Below, piece by piece: positions 53,369-63,703 of a DNA stretch of 64,000 bases. The notes under the pieces were generated by a model. The model made no database searches and was not told the origin of the DNA. It saw nothing but the letters and a program-made list of their open reading frames with translations. The translations under genes and the position numbers were made by a program. Each line of letters opens with the position of its first letter. The stretch's first letter is position 1. The stretch is from Psychrobacter fozii (GTDB lineage Bacteria; Pseudomonadota; Gammaproteobacteria; Pseudomonadales; Moraxellaceae): NCBI RefSeq assembly GCF_003217155.1, contig NZ_QJSU01000003.1:186001-250000 (forward strand), written 5' to 3'.

Positions 53369-56300
53369 CTAAGCAATAGTCTTTGCTTGTTCATGTAAGT
53401 CTTGTAGCTTATAGACTTCAAATGGCAAGTCAATCGAATAAGATTTGCAAATCGCATCTGCAGCACCCAATGTCGTGACGTAGAATACTTTACCTTGCAG
53501 CGCGCTGCGGCGGATAGAGAATGAATCCTCTTGTGCCTGCTTGCCCTCAGTTGTATTGATGATAAGGTCGATTTTACCATTTTTCAATGCATCGACGATA
53601 TGCGGACGACCTTCAGTAACTTTATTGATTTGCTTGCACTCGATACCAGCATCGCTCAATATTTTTTGCGTACCAGTGGTAGATACAATGTCAAAACCAA
53701 AGTCAGCAAGCTGGCGGGCGATAGGGGCGATTTGAGTTTTGTCACTGTCGCGTACTGAGATAAAGACAGTCTTGTTTTCGCCCTCAGTTGGAAGACCTGG
53801 CAGACGCTCATTACTACCAATGATGGCTTTGTAGAACGCTTCGCCAAAGGTTTTACCAACACCCATGACTTCACCCGTTGATTTCATCTCAGGGCTCAAG
53901 ATTGGATCGACACCAGGGAACTTAGCAAATGGGAAGACCGCTTCTTTGACTGCATAGAATGCAGGAACAATTTCTTTAGTGAATCCTTGGTCTTTAAGCG
54001 ACGTACCAGCCATACAGCGAGCCGCGATTTGTGCCAATGAGGTACCAATGCATTTAGAGACAAATGGTACGGTACGGGCAGCACGTGGATTGACCTCAAG
54101 AATATAAATAGTTTCACCTTTTACGGCAAACTGTACATTCATCAGGCCGATAACGCCCAGCTCTTTAGCCATAGCAATGGTCTGTGCGCGCATCACATCG
54201 CATAACTCTTTGGATAGTGAGTAAGGCGGCAGTGAACAGGCTGAGTCACCAGAGTGAACACCCGCTTGTTCGATATGCTGCATGATGCCGCCAATCACGA
54301 CGTCAGTACCGTCACACACACAGTCTACATCTACTTCGATGGCATCATCTAAGAAGCGATCTAGCAATACAGGCGCTTCGTTTGATGCTTGTACCGCAGT
54401 GCGCAGATAATGTCTGAGTTCATCTTCGTTATAGACGATTTCCATCGCGCGGCCACCTAGGACATACGATGGGCGTACGACTAGTGGATAACCAACGTCT
54501 TTTGCTTTAACCAAGCCATCTTCTAAGCTGGTTGCTAAAGCATTGGTTGGTTGGACAAGATTCAATTGCTGAATCATGTGCTGGAAGCGTTCACGGTCTT
54601 CAGCACGGTCAATCGCATCAGGGCTAGTACCAATGATTTTTACACCAGCGGCTTCAAGCGAGCGAGCCAGTTTCAGTGGCGTTTGACCACCGAATTGTAC
54701 GATAACACCATCAGGGTTTTCGATACGGACGATTTCTAGTACGTCCTCTAATGTGATTGGCTCAAAGTATAGACGGTCTGAGGTGTCATAATCGGTTGAA
54801 ACCGTTTCTGGGTTGCAGTTGACCATGATGGTCTCATAACCGTCTGCACGCATCGCAAGGGCAGCGTGTACACAGCAATAGTCAAATTCGATACCTTGAC
54901 CGATACGGTTAGGACCACCACCAATAACCATGATTTTCTTGTTATTGGTAGGCTTCGCTTCACATTCGCTATCATACGTTGAGTACATATAAGCGGTACT
55001 GGTAGCAAATTCTGCTGCACAAGTATCGACGCGTTTATAGACTGGATAAACGTTTAAATCCCAACGTTTTTTGCGTAGCTGTTTCTGAGAGACACCAAGC
55101 AATTTGGCCAAACGCAAATCTGATAAGCCTTTACGCTTAAAGCGACGCAAGTTGTCTTCAGTTAAACCGCCGAAGCCTAATGATTTCACTATTTCTTCAG
55201 TTTTGACGATGTCTTCGATTTGAACCAAGAACCACGTGTCAATTTTGGTGAAGTTAAACACTTCATCGACACTCATTCCGATACGGAAAGCATCTGCAAT
55301 ATAATAAATGCGTTCAGGGGTTGGAATGGTTAAGCGGTTGATGATTTCACTGCGGGCCTTGTCAGTACTAAGGCTACCGTCTTTAATAGCAGCAAAGTCA
55401 ATTTGCTCATCAAAGCCATCATTGCCAGTTTCCATACCGCGTAATGCTTTTTGCATTGATTCTTGGAAGTTACGGCCAATCGCCATGACTTCACCGACTG
55501 ATTTCATCTGCGTTGATAAAACACTATCGGCTTGAGCGAATTTCTCAAAGTTAAAACGAGGTATCTTGGTCACGACATAATCAAGCGCAGGCTCAAAGCT
55601 TGCTGGTGTTTTGCCGCCAGTAATGTCATTTTGCAATTCATCTAGGGTATAACCAATCGCCAGTTTTGCCGCGATTTTAGCAATCGGGAAACCAGTGGCT
55701 TTTGATGCCAATGCTGATGAACGTGATACGCGTGGGTTCATCTCGATGACGACCATGCGGCCCGTATCAGGGTTGATACCGAACTGGACGTTTGAGCCGC
55801 CGGTTTCTACACCAATCTCACGTAGTACTGCCAATGAAGCATTACGCATGATTTGGTATTCTTTGTCCGTCAACGTCTGTGCAGGTGCAACCGTGATAGA
55901 GTCGCCGGTGTGCACACCCATTGGATCAAAGTTTTCGATGGCACAAATGATGATGCAGTTGTCGTTTTTGTCACGAACCACTTCCATCTCGTATTCTTTC
56001 CAACCGATTAACGACTCATCGATAAGCAATTGATGGTTTGGAGACAAGTCAAAACCGCGCTCACAGATTTCAATGAATTCATCACGGTTGTAAGCGATAC
56101 CGCCACCTGAACCGCCCATGGTAAATGATGGGCGAATGATGCATGGATAGCCCATCTTTTCTTGGGTAGCAAACGCTTCTTCCATGGTTTCAGCGGTTTC
56201 AGCGCGTGGGCACTCAAGGCCAATACGCTTCATGGCTTTATCGAATAAGTTGCGATCTTCTGCCATTTCGATTGAATCTTTGGTTGCACCAATCAGCTCA

Positions 56301-56638
56301 CATTCGTACTTGGTTAGTACGCCATGCTTATCTAGATCTAATGCGCAGTTTAGCGCCGTCTGTCCGCCCATCGTTGGCAAGATAGCGTCAGGACGCTCTT
56401 TGGCAATGATTTGCTCAACGGTTTGCCAAGTAATCGGCTCGATGTACGTGGCATCTGCCATGACAGGATCGGTCATGATGGTCGCAGGGTTTGAGTTGAC
56501 CAAGATGACGCGGTAGCCTTCTTCTTTTAACGCTTTACAGGCTTGGGCGCCTGAGTAGTCAAACTCACATGCTTGGCCGATGACGATAGGGCCTGCGCCA
56601 ATGATAAGAATGCTTTTTATGTCGGTACGTTTTGGCAT
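53369..56638 (-). CDS. carB: Carbamoyl-phosphate synthase, large subunit
   Basis: Makes carbamoyl phosphate from ammonia, bicarbonate and two ATP for arginine and pyrimidine synthesis. The 1089-aa chain has two ATP-grasp halves: the first starts [25 protein letters not shown], the second is [22 protein letters not shown] at about 560. The C-terminal allosteric domain is MGH-like ([19 protein letters not shown]). Length is close to the 1073 of E. coli. GGAC lies upstream of the ATG. It is the last gene of a carA-unknown-carB series, and a terminator follows. Confidence 0.97.
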   Translation of the reverse strand: MPKRTDIKSILIIGAGPIVIGQACEFDYSGAQACKALKEEGYRVILVNSNPATIMTDPVMADATYIEPITWQTVEQIIAKERPDAILPTMGGQTALNCALDLDKHGVLTKYECELIGATKDSIEMAEDRNLFDKAMKRIGLECPRAETAETMEEAFATQEKMGYPCIIRPSFTMGGSGGGIAYNRDEFIEICERGFDLSPNHQLLIDESLIGWKEYEMEVVRDKNDNCIIICAIENFDPMGVHTGDSITVAPAQTLTDKEYQIMRNASLAVLREIGVETGGSNVQFGINPDTGRMVVIEMNPRVSRSSALASKATGFPIAKIAAKLAIGYTLDELQNDITGGKTPASFEPALDYVVTKIPRFNFEKFAQADSVLSTQMKSVGEVMAIGRNFQESMQKALRGMETGNDGFDEQIDFAAIKDGSLSTDKARSEIINRLTIPTPERIYYIADAFRIGMSVDEVFNFTKIDTWFLVQIEDIVKTEEIVKSLGFGGLTEDNLRRFKRKGLSDLRLAKLLGVSQKQLRKKRWDLNVYPVYKRVDTCAAEFATSTAYMYSTYDSECEAKPTNNKKIMVIGGGPNRIGQGIEFDYCCVHAALAMRADGYETIMVNCNPETVSTDYDTSDRLYFEPITLEDVLEIVRIENPDGVIVQFGGQTPLKLARSLEAAGVKIIGTSPDAIDRAEDRERFQHMIQQLNLVQPTNALATSLEDGLVKAKDVGYPLVVRPSYVLGGRAMEIVYNEDELRHYLRTAVQASNEAPVLLDRFLDDAIEVDVDCVCDGTDVVIGGIMQHIEQAGVHSGDSACSLPPYSLSKELCDVMRAQTIAMAKELGVIGLMNVQFAVKGETIYILEVNPRAARTVPFVSKCIGTSLAQIAARCMAGTSLKDQGFTKEIVPAFYAVKEAVFPFAKFPGVDPILSPEMKSTGEVMGVGKTFGEAFYKAIIGSNERLPGLPTEGENKTVFISVRDSDKTQIAPIARQLADFGFDIVSTTGTQKILSDAGIECKQINKVTEGRPHIVDALKNGKIDLIINTTEGKQAQEDSFSIRRSALQGKVFYVTTLGAADAICKSYSIDLPFEVYKLQDLHEQAKTIA

Positions 56639-56733
56639 AATGTTTTTAAGTCCTATTTTGGCGGTTTGGAATTTGTATGATTAGGTATTTAGAATCCATT
56701 AGAGATATTACATACTCGATCTTTTTAAGTGAT

Positions 56734-57375
56734 TTAGTTTCCCTTGCACTCATCTGTTGAAGCTTTCATTATTGCAGCAGAATATAAGACAGAGAGACTG
56801 AAGGAATTAACCAGTTGATTATTTTTATCAAGTGTTGGCAGACCTAGGAATGGTAATAATTTCGAAAAACGTGGATCTAAAATTACACTTTGCAATTTTA
56901 AACTTTCTTCATCAGTCATTGTATTTAAGGCAGAAGAAGCTGGAAGATCATCAATGTTAAAATCAACAACATCTGGGTAGTTGACAATTTTACTATTAAC
57001 TCGTGCTAAAAAATCTAAATTTTCCAACCATAGATCAGTAGCTTCTTCTGGATGCTTATTTACATACTCTAGCAAGATTTCATAAAGATTTCGCTTGTAA
57101 TTAAAGTCAGCCTTATTGACGGCACATTCAATCTCAGACTTGTTAAGACTATTGTCAATAGTAAAGATAGTACTCTCTAAAAACTCTTTGTCTTGGAAAT
57201 CGGAGTAAATTAAATCAGCTTTTAAAGCTTTCTCTGTCAAAACTTGCGCTTTTTGTTCTGGTGTTTTAATTAAACTGGGTGCAGTCGAAAAGTTTTCATT
57301 TTGGCTGGCAGCAAGCGTAGAGGTGCATGCTACGCTTGCTGCAATTAAAAAAGCATTTTTGATTGATTTATACAT
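56734..57375 (-). CDS. Exported protein of unknown function between carA and carB
   Basis: A 213-aa protein with a signal peptide (KNAFLIAASVACTSTLAAS, cleavage near residue 23). The mature part is acidic and helical with three cysteines in all; I do not recognise a domain. The ATG overlaps the carA stop in TAATG, so translation is coupled. It is AT-rich: a 60-base sample at 57001 has 20 G+C, against 29 in a carB sample. This suggests late insertion into the carAB pair. carB follows after 95 bases. Confidence 0.7.
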   Translation of the reverse strand: MYKSIKNAFLIAASVACTSTLAASQNENFSTAPSLIKTPEQKAQVLTEKALKADLIYSDFQDKEFLESTIFTIDNSLNKSEIECAVNKADFNYKRNLYEILLEYVNKHPEEATDLWLENLDFLARVNSKIVNYPDVVDFNIDDLPASSALNTMTDEESLKLQSVILDPRFSKLLPFLGLPTLDKNNQLVNSFSLSVLYSAAIMKASTDECKGN

Positions 57376-58607
57376 TAAGCCTTAGCCTTCGCCATCATCT
57401 CTGCAAACTTATCAAACAATGGCGCGCAGTCATGTGGACCAGGGCTGGCTTCTGGGTGACCTTGGAAGCTAAATACTGGCTTGTTGGTCAGCTCGATACC
57501 TTGGTTAGTACCATCGAATAATGAGCGATGGGTAGATTTCACGTTATCAGGTAGCGTGTCTTCATCAACCGCAAAACCATGGTTCTGACTGGTAATCATA
57601 ACTGTGCCAGCTGCCACATCTTGTACTGGATGGTTAGCACCATGATGGCCAGTTTTCATTTTGATGGTGTTTGCACCGCTAGCAAGACCGACCAACTGAT
57701 GGCCTAAACAGATACCAAAGGTTGGAATACTGGTCTGCTCGATAATGTGACGCACGCTGTCAATAGCGTAGCCACAAGCGGCAGGGTCACCAGGACCATT
57801 CGATAAGAAGATACCGTCTGGATTCATCGCTAGCACGTCAGCGATAGGCGTTTGTGCTGGTACGACCGTTACATGGCAGCCGCGATCGACGAGCATACGC
57901 AAGATGTTGGTCTTGGTACCAAAGTCATAGGCCACTACATTAAATTTGTGCTCAACGTGCGTGCCTAACTGCTTAAAGAAACCGCCTGTACCGCTATCAT
58001 GACTACCAATGGCATCACGGTTAAGTAGGGTATCTGATAAATCCCACGTACCTGCTGTCCATTCGAACGTCTCTTTAGTACAGCATTCTTTTGCCAGATC
58101 CATGCCTTCAATACCAGCGAACTCTTGCGCCAATTTGATGGCTTGTTGCTCGTCATCACTGCTAATGGTCTCGCCATTAGAGGCTGTCATGATACAACCG
58201 TTTTGAGCGCCTTTATCACGTAGTAGACGAGTCAATTGACGGGTATCAATCTCAGCGATTGCGACGGTATCATGGTTTTGTAAGTAGTCACTCAATGATT
58301 CCGAGTTACGGAAGTTTGAAGTAACCATAGTGGCATCACGAATGATGAGACCATCTGCCCATACTTGATGACCATTACCAGACTCAGTGTCCTCGCTATT
58401 GGTACCAGTATTACCGATGTGCGGATAGGTTAGGGTCACTAGCTGACGAGCATAGCTGGGGTCAGTTAGGATTTCTTGATACCCTGTCATGGCTGTATTA
58501 AACACCACCTCACCGACACGATGACCGAGACTGCCGATACTCACACCGCGAAAAATCGTACCGTCTGCTAATGCCAAAATTGCTTGTATTTCTGCCGATG
58601 AATTCAA
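57375..58607 (-). CDS. carA: Carbamoyl-phosphate synthase, small subunit
   Basis: The glutamine amidotransferase subunit that supplies ammonia to CarB. The 410-aa protein has [13 protein letters not shown] at the start, the nucleophile cysteine in [13 protein letters not shown], and the catalytic His-Glu in [13 protein letters not shown]. The start is a TTG (58607) with GGAGG seven bases upstream; the homology begins right there, so this rare start is likely real. The last base of the stop is shared with the ATG of the exported-protein gene. A 640-base spacer lies upstream. Confidence 0.95.
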   Translation of the reverse strand: MNSSAEIQAILALADGTIFRGVSIGSLGHRVGEVVFNTAMTGYQEILTDPSYARQLVTLTYPHIGNTGTNSEDTESGNGHQVWADGLIIRDATMVTSNFRNSESLSDYLQNHDTVAIAEIDTRQLTRLLRDKGAQNGCIMTASNGETISSDDEQQAIKLAQEFAGIEGMDLAKECCTKETFEWTAGTWDLSDTLLNRDAIGSHDSGTGGFFKQLGTHVEHKFNVVAYDFGTKTNILRMLVDRGCHVTVVPAQTPIADVLAMNPDGIFLSNGPGDPAACGYAIDSVRHIIEQTSIPTFGICLGHQLVGLASGANTIKMKTGHHGANHPVQDVAAGTVMITSQNHGFAVDEDTLPDNVKSTHRSLFDGTNQGIELTNKPVFSFQGHPEASPGPHDCAPLFDKFAEMMAKAKA

Positions 58608-59257
58608 GGTTTGCCTCCGCTGTTATTGGTGAGTGCCGTAATTTCTCATGATTAAATTTTGGATTGAACGCAGCTTTTTATATCTTGATAATCACTGTTA
58701 ATTAAGAATAAAAAACAACTAAACCCAAAATTTTTCCACAAAAAAGCGAGAAGACATTATTGATGGAAACTACAAAACCCACTAGATAGTGAATAGGTAA
58801 CTTGCATCATGTCCGCTCGCTTAGGCACAGATTTTGCGCATTATATACAATATACACGCAGATAGCCAGTCGATTTTCTAACTTAACGGACACGGATTCC
58901 TCGTCTACCGTAAATATACAATATACTATCTGTTAAATAATTGTTTATAAAAGATTTCTGAAAAAACAATATGTGAAAAACAGCAAACTAATTGCGACGA
59001 GTGATTTTTCTATTCTTACGGCCTAAAAGATAATTTGTTCTAAGTGATAATTTGTTCTAAATCAGTAGCTACGACGGTCATAATAGCCTAAGTAGAACTA
59101 GATACTTCTTACGGTGACTGGTACAACCATGATACTAGGGTGAATAGCACTAGATTTTGATAGAAGGCTTTGCCACAATAGAGGGCATTATTGACTGATA
59201 TAGAATGACAGCCGTCTATTATTATGTTGGTATAAAAAACAATAACAAGGAGTGGTT
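58608..59257. other. Long spacer upstream of carA, with repeated AT-rich motif
   Basis: No gene can be supported here. Two exact copies of ATATACAATATAC occur at 58843-58855 and 58914-58926. A minus-strand -10 like TATAAT lies at 58840-58845, with a poor -35, so the carA leader could be about 230 bases long. The spacer also serves the plus-strand carbonic anhydrase gene, whose AAGGAG is at 59247-59252. I could not define operators for arginine or pyrimidine control. Confidence 0.45.
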
Positions 59258-59794
59258 ATGATTTATCAATATTTAGACAAAGTGCCTAAGTTCGCTGTGC
59301 CTTTTAATGGCTGGGTAGCAGATTCTGCGCAAGTCATCGGCGATGTGTATTTGGGACATCAAGCCAATATTTGGTTTGGTGCGGTGCTCCGCGGTGACAA
59401 TGAACTGATTCATATCGGTGACTATAGCAACGTGCAAGAAAACAGTGTGATTCATACTGATGCAGGTATTGAGGTAAAAATTGGCAATTATGTCACCATT
59501 GGGCATTTAGCGATGCTGCATGGCTGCGAAGTCGGTGATAACAGTTTGATTGGTATCGGTGCAGTGGTATTAAATAATGCCAAAATTGGCAAAAACTGTA
59601 TCATCGGTGCCAAAGCATTGGTCACGGAAGGCAAGGTTATTCCGGACAACTCATTGGTGATGGGCGCGCCAGCAAAAGTGGTGAAAACATTAACAGATGA
59701 GCAAGCTTCGATGCTGAAATTGTCAGCGATGCATTATGCGGAACGTTGTCAGAAGTTTAAAACAGGCTTAAAAGAAATCGCAATGCCTGATTAA
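59258..59794 (+). CDS. Gamma carbonic anhydrase family protein
   Basis: A 178-aa left-handed beta-helix protein of the YrdA/CaiE type. Hexapeptide repeats begin [21 protein letters not shown]. Zinc-ligand histidines are in NSVIHTDAG and [15 protein letters not shown]. The end [20 protein letters not shown] is typical. The activity may be carbonic anhydrase or another transferase. I start at ATG 59258 with AAGGAG five bases upstream; the GTG at 59252 overlaps that site. Confidence 0.9.
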   Translation: MIYQYLDKVPKFAVPFNGWVADSAQVIGDVYLGHQANIWFGAVLRGDNELIHIGDYSNVQENSVIHTDAGIEVKIGNYVTIGHLAMLHGCEVGDNSLIGIGAVVLNNAKIGKNCIIGAKALVTEGKVIPDNSLVMGAPAKVVKTLTDEQASMLKLSAMHYAERCQKFKTGLKEIAMPD

Positions 59795-59853
59795 TTAGTA
59801 CGGGGCGAAGGATCAGTTCAGTACAGTGGAAGCGATCAGTAGTGAATAAAAAT

Positions 59854-59886
59854 AAAAGGATGGTAGTCTATTGTTCCATCCTTTTT
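59854..59886. terminator. Bidirectional terminator after the carbonic anhydrase gene
   Basis: Stem AAAAGGATGG with CCATCCTTTT and a 12-base loop, followed by T. It lies between convergent genes. Confidence 0.85.
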
Positions 59887-59912
59887 ATATTCTTATAATA
59901 TGTTGCCAGTGG

Positions 59913-60362
59913 TTATACCATGAGCATCATAACCAGCCAAATAACGGCAAAGATGATAATACCTATAATGAGTCCACGAAAAATATCATGACTGATAGAG
60001 GTGTCATCGAGATAAGGATTATGGTTAGCAGTTTCGTCGATATGTAATGCGTTGACGCTCTCAGCACCTGCGTTTTTACCAACGATGAGTCCTATCAATA
60101 CGCCAAGTACGACCATGAAAGGGGTGAATAGCCAAAAAATTTCACCATTACCAAGACCAGCTATTGAGCGAATGACAACAATGGCAAGGTCGATAAGTAA
60201 TCCACCAAAGCCATACATCAAGCCATTCAAGAGCGCATAGAACACACGGTCTAAAGGTGATTGATAAGCATCACCCAATCGACGTTGTCTGATTTCTCTG
60301 ATAGAGCGAGCTGGACGGTGCGGTCTATTAGGTAAGCTGGTTTTGTTATCATATGCTTTCAT
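59913..60362 (-). CDS. Small membrane protein, unknown
   Basis: A 149-aa protein. After a basic N terminus of 40 residues (NRPHRPARSIREIRQRRLGD) come three hydrophobic segments (LNGLMYGFGGLLIDLAIVVI, FWLFTPFMVVLGVLIGLIVG, IFRGLIIGIIIFAVIWLVMM). I do not recognise a family. The start ATG has GAGAACC upstream. It is convergent with the carbonic anhydrase gene. Confidence 0.68.
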   Translation of the reverse strand: MKAYDNKTSLPNRPHRPARSIREIRQRRLGDAYQSPLDRVFYALLNGLMYGFGGLLIDLAIVVIRSIAGLGNGEIFWLFTPFMVVLGVLIGLIVGKNAGAESVNALHIDETANHNPYLDDTSISHDIFRGLIIGIIIFAVIWLVMMLMV

Positions 60363-60598
60363 AAGGTTCTCTGGGTTGCTTATTAAGTCCTCTAGACCCG
60401 TTATAAAATGGGCTAAAGAAATAATTTACCATAATTATGTCTAGCAAACAGTAGTGTTCTAGCAAATTTACTGAGTAAACATTATATCCATAAAACCGAC
60501 TATATTGAAGGCTTCAGAGCAAATATGGTCGATATAACCCTTAATGACCATTAATCCTACTCACCCTCAAATTTTTCAAAAAATAATAAGGCTTCGCT

Positions 60599-61300
60599 AT
60601 GCAAGCATCTCACACCCAAAACACTCAAAAAGAACTGGCACTATTTGATTTAGATCATACTTTACTCGATGTCGACAGCGACTATCTGTGGGGTGAATAT
60701 ATCGTTAATAATGGTCTGGTCGATGAGGCGCAATATCGCACAGCCAATCAAGAATTTTATGAGCAATATATAGCAGGCACGCTCGATGCCACCGAGTACA
60801 ATGAATTTGTCGCCCTGTTTTTGACCACGTTACCCTTGGCGCGTTTGCATGAGTTGCGTGAAGATTATATCAAACGCGAAATCGAACCGCATATTCGTCC
60901 AAAAGCGATGGAAGTGTTGTGTCAACATATTGAGAAGGGCCACGACGTGGTGATTATCTCTGCCACCAATGATTTTGTGGTGTCTGCCATTGCCAAACGT
61001 TTCGGTATAGAAGCCGCCAATGTGTTATCGACACCGCTTGAGATAAAAGATGAGCGTTATACGGGTAAGTTAGCGGACAAGCCCAATTTTAAAGAAGGTA
61101 AGATATATCATCTAGATAAATGGGTGAATAAGCAGCAGTTGGCTGGGGTTACCTTTGAAAAAACGTATGCGTATTCAGACTCTAAAAACGATATTCCGTT
61201 GCTTGAGTGGGCAGATGTGGCAATTTGTGTGTCGCCGGACGATGCACTGCATGCGCACGCTTTAGCACATCACTGGGCAGTAGAGGATTGGTCGATTTAG
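60599..61300 (+). CDS. HAD-superfamily hydrolase, SerB-like (subclass IB)
   Basis: A 233-aa phosphatase. Motif I is FDLDHTLLDVDSDYLW (DxDxT), motif II is VVIISATNDFVV, and motif III is YAYSDSKNDIPLLEWA with the metal-binding aspartates. The pattern matches HAD-IB enzymes related to phosphoserine phosphatase; the substrate cannot be told. AAGG lies 9 bases before the ATG. prfB follows 117 bases later without a visible terminator. Confidence 0.88.
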   Translation: MQASHTQNTQKELALFDLDHTLLDVDSDYLWGEYIVNNGLVDEAQYRTANQEFYEQYIAGTLDATEYNEFVALFLTTLPLARLHELREDYIKREIEPHIRPKAMEVLCQHIEKGHDVVIISATNDFVVSAIAKRFGIEAANVLSTPLEIKDERYTGKLADKPNFKEGKIYHLDKWVNKQQLAGVTFEKTYAYSDSKNDIPLLEWADVAICVSPDDALHAHALAHHWAVEDWSI

Positions 61301-61417
61301 GTTATTTAGCGCTACTTAATATATAGGCGGTACTAATTAGCTAACTATTTAACATCAATCTCATCTAAAATAGCGCCACATTCGTTATTTATTTTTATTA
61401 GAAAAACAGGAACATTT

Positions 61418-62513
61418 ATGGAAATCAATCCGTATCAAGAACAAATTAAAGATTTATCTGAGCGTGGGCAGGATTTGCGGAGGTATCTTTGACTTCGATG
61501 GTAAGCAAGAGCGCTTAGAAGAAGTCAATTTAGAGTTAGAAAACCCCGAGCTATGGAACGATCCAGAGCGAGCGACTAAGATTAATAAAGAAAAAAGCCA
61601 TCTTGATGGTGTCATCGATGTGGTGGTGTCGCTTGAAACCACATTAGAAGATGCGTCTGCCATGCTAGAGCTGGCGGTAGAAGAAGACGATGAATCACTG
61701 CTCGCTGATGTGCAGACCGAGCTGGATAATGCTGAAAAACGTGTGGCTGATTTAGAATTCCGCCGTATGTTCAGTGGTGAGATGGATCCAAACAATTGCT
61801 ATTTGGATATTCAATCAGGTAGTGGTGGTACCGAGGCGCAAGATTGGGCAGAGATGCTATTGCGCATGTATACGCGCTGGGCAGAAGCACATAACTTTAA
61901 AGTTGATGTGATTGAAGTGTCTTCGGGTAGTGTGGCTGGTATTAAGTCGGCAACGATTGAGATTAAAGGTGATTATGCCTTTGGTTGGTTGCGTACCGAA
62001 ATTGGTGTCCACCGTCTAGTACGTAAGTCACCATTTGATAGTAATAATGGTCGTCATACCTCGTTTGCTGCGGTGTTTGTCTCACCTGAAATCGATGACA
62101 ATGTCGAGATTGATATCAATCCAGCGGACTTGCGTATCGATACCTATCGCTCATCTGGCGCGGGTGGTCAGCATGTGAACACGACAGATTCTGCGGTACG
62201 TATTACCCATGAGCCAAGTGGCGTGGTCGTTACTTGTCAGAACGAGCGTAGTCAACATGGTAACAAAGCCACCGCCATGAAAATGCTACGTGCTAAGCTG
62301 TATGAGCTAGAAATGCAAAAGCGCATGGAATCACAGCAAGCAGTCGAAGATGGTAAGTCTGACGTTGGCTGGGGCAGTCAAATTCGCTCGTACGTACTTG
62401 ATGACTCACGTATCAAAGACTTGCGTACCGGTGTTGAAACCTTTAACACTGGTGCTGTGCTAGATGGTGACCTCGATCAGTTCATTGAAGCGAGTCTAAA
62501 AGCAGGACTGTAA
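61418..62513 (+). CDS. prfB: Peptide chain release factor 2, with programmed +1 frameshift
   Basis: RF2 ends translation at UGA and UAA. The gene starts at ATG 61418 ([20 protein letters not shown]...) and meets an in-frame TGA at 61490 after 24 codons. Reading then continues in the +1 frame from GAC at 61491 to give a 364-aa protein, the family size. The anticodon-like SPF motif is in [11 protein letters not shown] and the catalytic GGQ is in [11 protein letters not shown]. The +1 frame alone is open from 61464, but that start lacks the RF2 N terminus. The frameshift lets the cell sense RF2 level. Confidence 0.96.
61479..61492 (+). other. prfB frameshift site
   Basis: GGAGG (61479-61483, an internal Shine-Dalgarno), then TAT, then the slippery CTT and the stop TGA followed by C (61484-61493). 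It has the same spacing as the E. coli site, whose element is GGGGGTATCTTTGAC. Confidence 0.95.
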
Positions 62514-62574
62514 AAGGCCGTTTTAAATAAGCAGCCGTTTTAAAATAGTAACTAATATTTAATTAAGGAAAATT

Positions 62575-62859
62575 ATGCCAAGCGTTAATAATTATTTTGA
62601 TGATAAAGTGACTTCTATCGCCTTTCAGACAGCGACTAAGTCTGCTACTGTCGGTGTCATGGAAATTGGTGAGTATGAGTTTGGTACTAGCGAATTTGAA
62701 ACCATGAGCGTGGTGAGCGGCGCGTTGACCGTTAAACTGCCAGAAGCTAACGAGTGGCAGACTTTTAACGCTGGCGAGCAATTTACGGTTGAAGCCAATC
62801 AGAAGTTTCAAGTAAAAGTGGCCGTAGAAACAGCATATCTATGCGTTTACGGTAAATAA
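62575..62859 (+). CDS. ppnP: Pyrimidine/purine nucleoside phosphorylase PpnP
   Basis: A 94-aa cupin-fold protein of the DUF1255 (YaiE) family, which phosphorolyses several nucleosides. Family segments are [38 protein letters not shown] and [22 protein letters not shown] precedes the ATG. It lies 61 bases after prfB on the same strand and ends in a strong terminator. Confidence 0.92.
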   Translation: MPSVNNYFDDKVTSIAFQTATKSATVGVMEIGEYEFGTSEFETMSVVSGALTVKLPEANEWQTFNAGEQFTVEANQKFQVKVAVETAYLCVYGK

Positions 62860-62896
62860 TGTCTAAGCTGCTTTAACCTAACGTTGTATTGATAAG

Positions 62897-62930
62897 AAAA
62901 CGCCAAGTGTTTAACACTTGGCGTTTTTTA
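62897..62930. terminator. Terminator between ppnP and the first GNAT gene
   Basis: Stem AAAACGCCAAGTGTT with AACACTTGGCGTTTT, and T on the plus strand (TTTTTT). It serves convergent genes. A related hairpin lies at 63653-63686. Confidence 0.88.
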
Positions 62931-62970
62931 TTTGCTCATTCATTATAAACTATAAGACAGGTAGTACAAA

Positions 62971-63423
62971 TCATAGGTTTTTACGATACTGCACCATGTC
63001 CGTTAAGCTTGCGACATTGTCATACAGTTGGCGTGCATCAGCATTACTTTCTTGTGTTTTCCAATAGACGTGGTTGCAGCTTTTTTGAGTAGCAAAGTCA
63101 GACACATATTCAATCAAGGTACGTCCGACACCTTGCCCGCGAATAGATTCACTAACATACAAATCTTGCAGGTAGCAACATCCATTACTGGTCCAAGTAC
63201 TGGGGTGCAGCACCACATGAGTGATGCCTACCAATGTACCATCCTGCCATGCGCCAAATCCGTAAATAGCTATATTGCTATCTAGCAAGTTGCGCCATGT
63301 TGTGTCAGTCGTGCTCATGGGTAAACTGGTCTCGTAAAATGTCAGATAGTTTTGCCACAAGTGTAACCAACTATCGTAGTCAGTATTAGATAATGGAGTT
63401 ATTTTTATAGAAGAGTTTTTCAT
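62971..63423 (-). CDS. GNAT N-acetyltransferase, first copy
   Basis: A 150-aa acetyl-CoA-dependent transferase. The acetyl-CoA loop is ESIRGQGVGRTLIEY (R/Q-x-x-G-x-G/A) and the fold runs from DYDSWLHLWQNY to TDMVQYRKNL. The substrate is unknown. It is a tandem paralogue of the next gene upstream, sharing GAWQDGTLVGITHVVLHP and the final DMVQYRKNL. Confidence 0.88.
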   Translation of the reverse strand: MKNSSIKITPLSNTDYDSWLHLWQNYLTFYETSLPMSTTDTTWRNLLDSNIAIYGFGAWQDGTLVGITHVVLHPSTWTSNGCCYLQDLYVSESIRGQGVGRTLIEYVSDFATQKSCNHVYWKTQESNADARQLYDNVASLTDMVQYRKNL

Positions 63424-63652
63424 GATTTTTTACTCAGCTTTATTAATGAACAGGTGCTTAAGTATGACTCAATAAATCATAATTGATAACCCTTCTATGC
63501 TGCAGATTTTACACAGGATTACACTTTGCCCGTGGCAAGTAAACAGTAAAAATAGCCGTCATTAATTATGCTAAAACAGCATACTTATATGTATACGGTA
63601 AATAAAATTTTTAGAAAGCGTATTTAGTATAAGGTTGTTTTTAGACAATCAA

Positions 63653-63687
63653 CACCAAGTGTTTAATAACACTTGGTGTTTTTTATT
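63653..63687 (-). terminator. Terminator after the second GNAT gene
   Basis: Stem AACACCAAGTGTT with AACACTTGGTGTT, four-base loop. It resembles the hairpin at 62897-62930 in sequence and position relative to its GNAT gene, so the duplication probably carried it along. Confidence 0.78.
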
Positions 63688-63703
63688 TCTGAACTATAGA
63701 AAA

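Noticed and set aside
57375-58607. carA as a broken gene because no ATG starts it.
   Set aside because: A TTG with GGAGG at good spacing begins exactly where similarity to CarA begins.
58608-59257. A tRNA or small RNA gene in the long spacer.
   Set aside because: No cloverleaf, T-loop or terminator hairpin was found.
61464-62513. Release factor 2 seemed to begin at 61464 without its N terminus, or to be a frameshifted pseudogene.
   Set aside because: The upstream frame with ATG 61418, GGAGG, CTT and TGA is the standard programmed frameshift, so the gene is intact.
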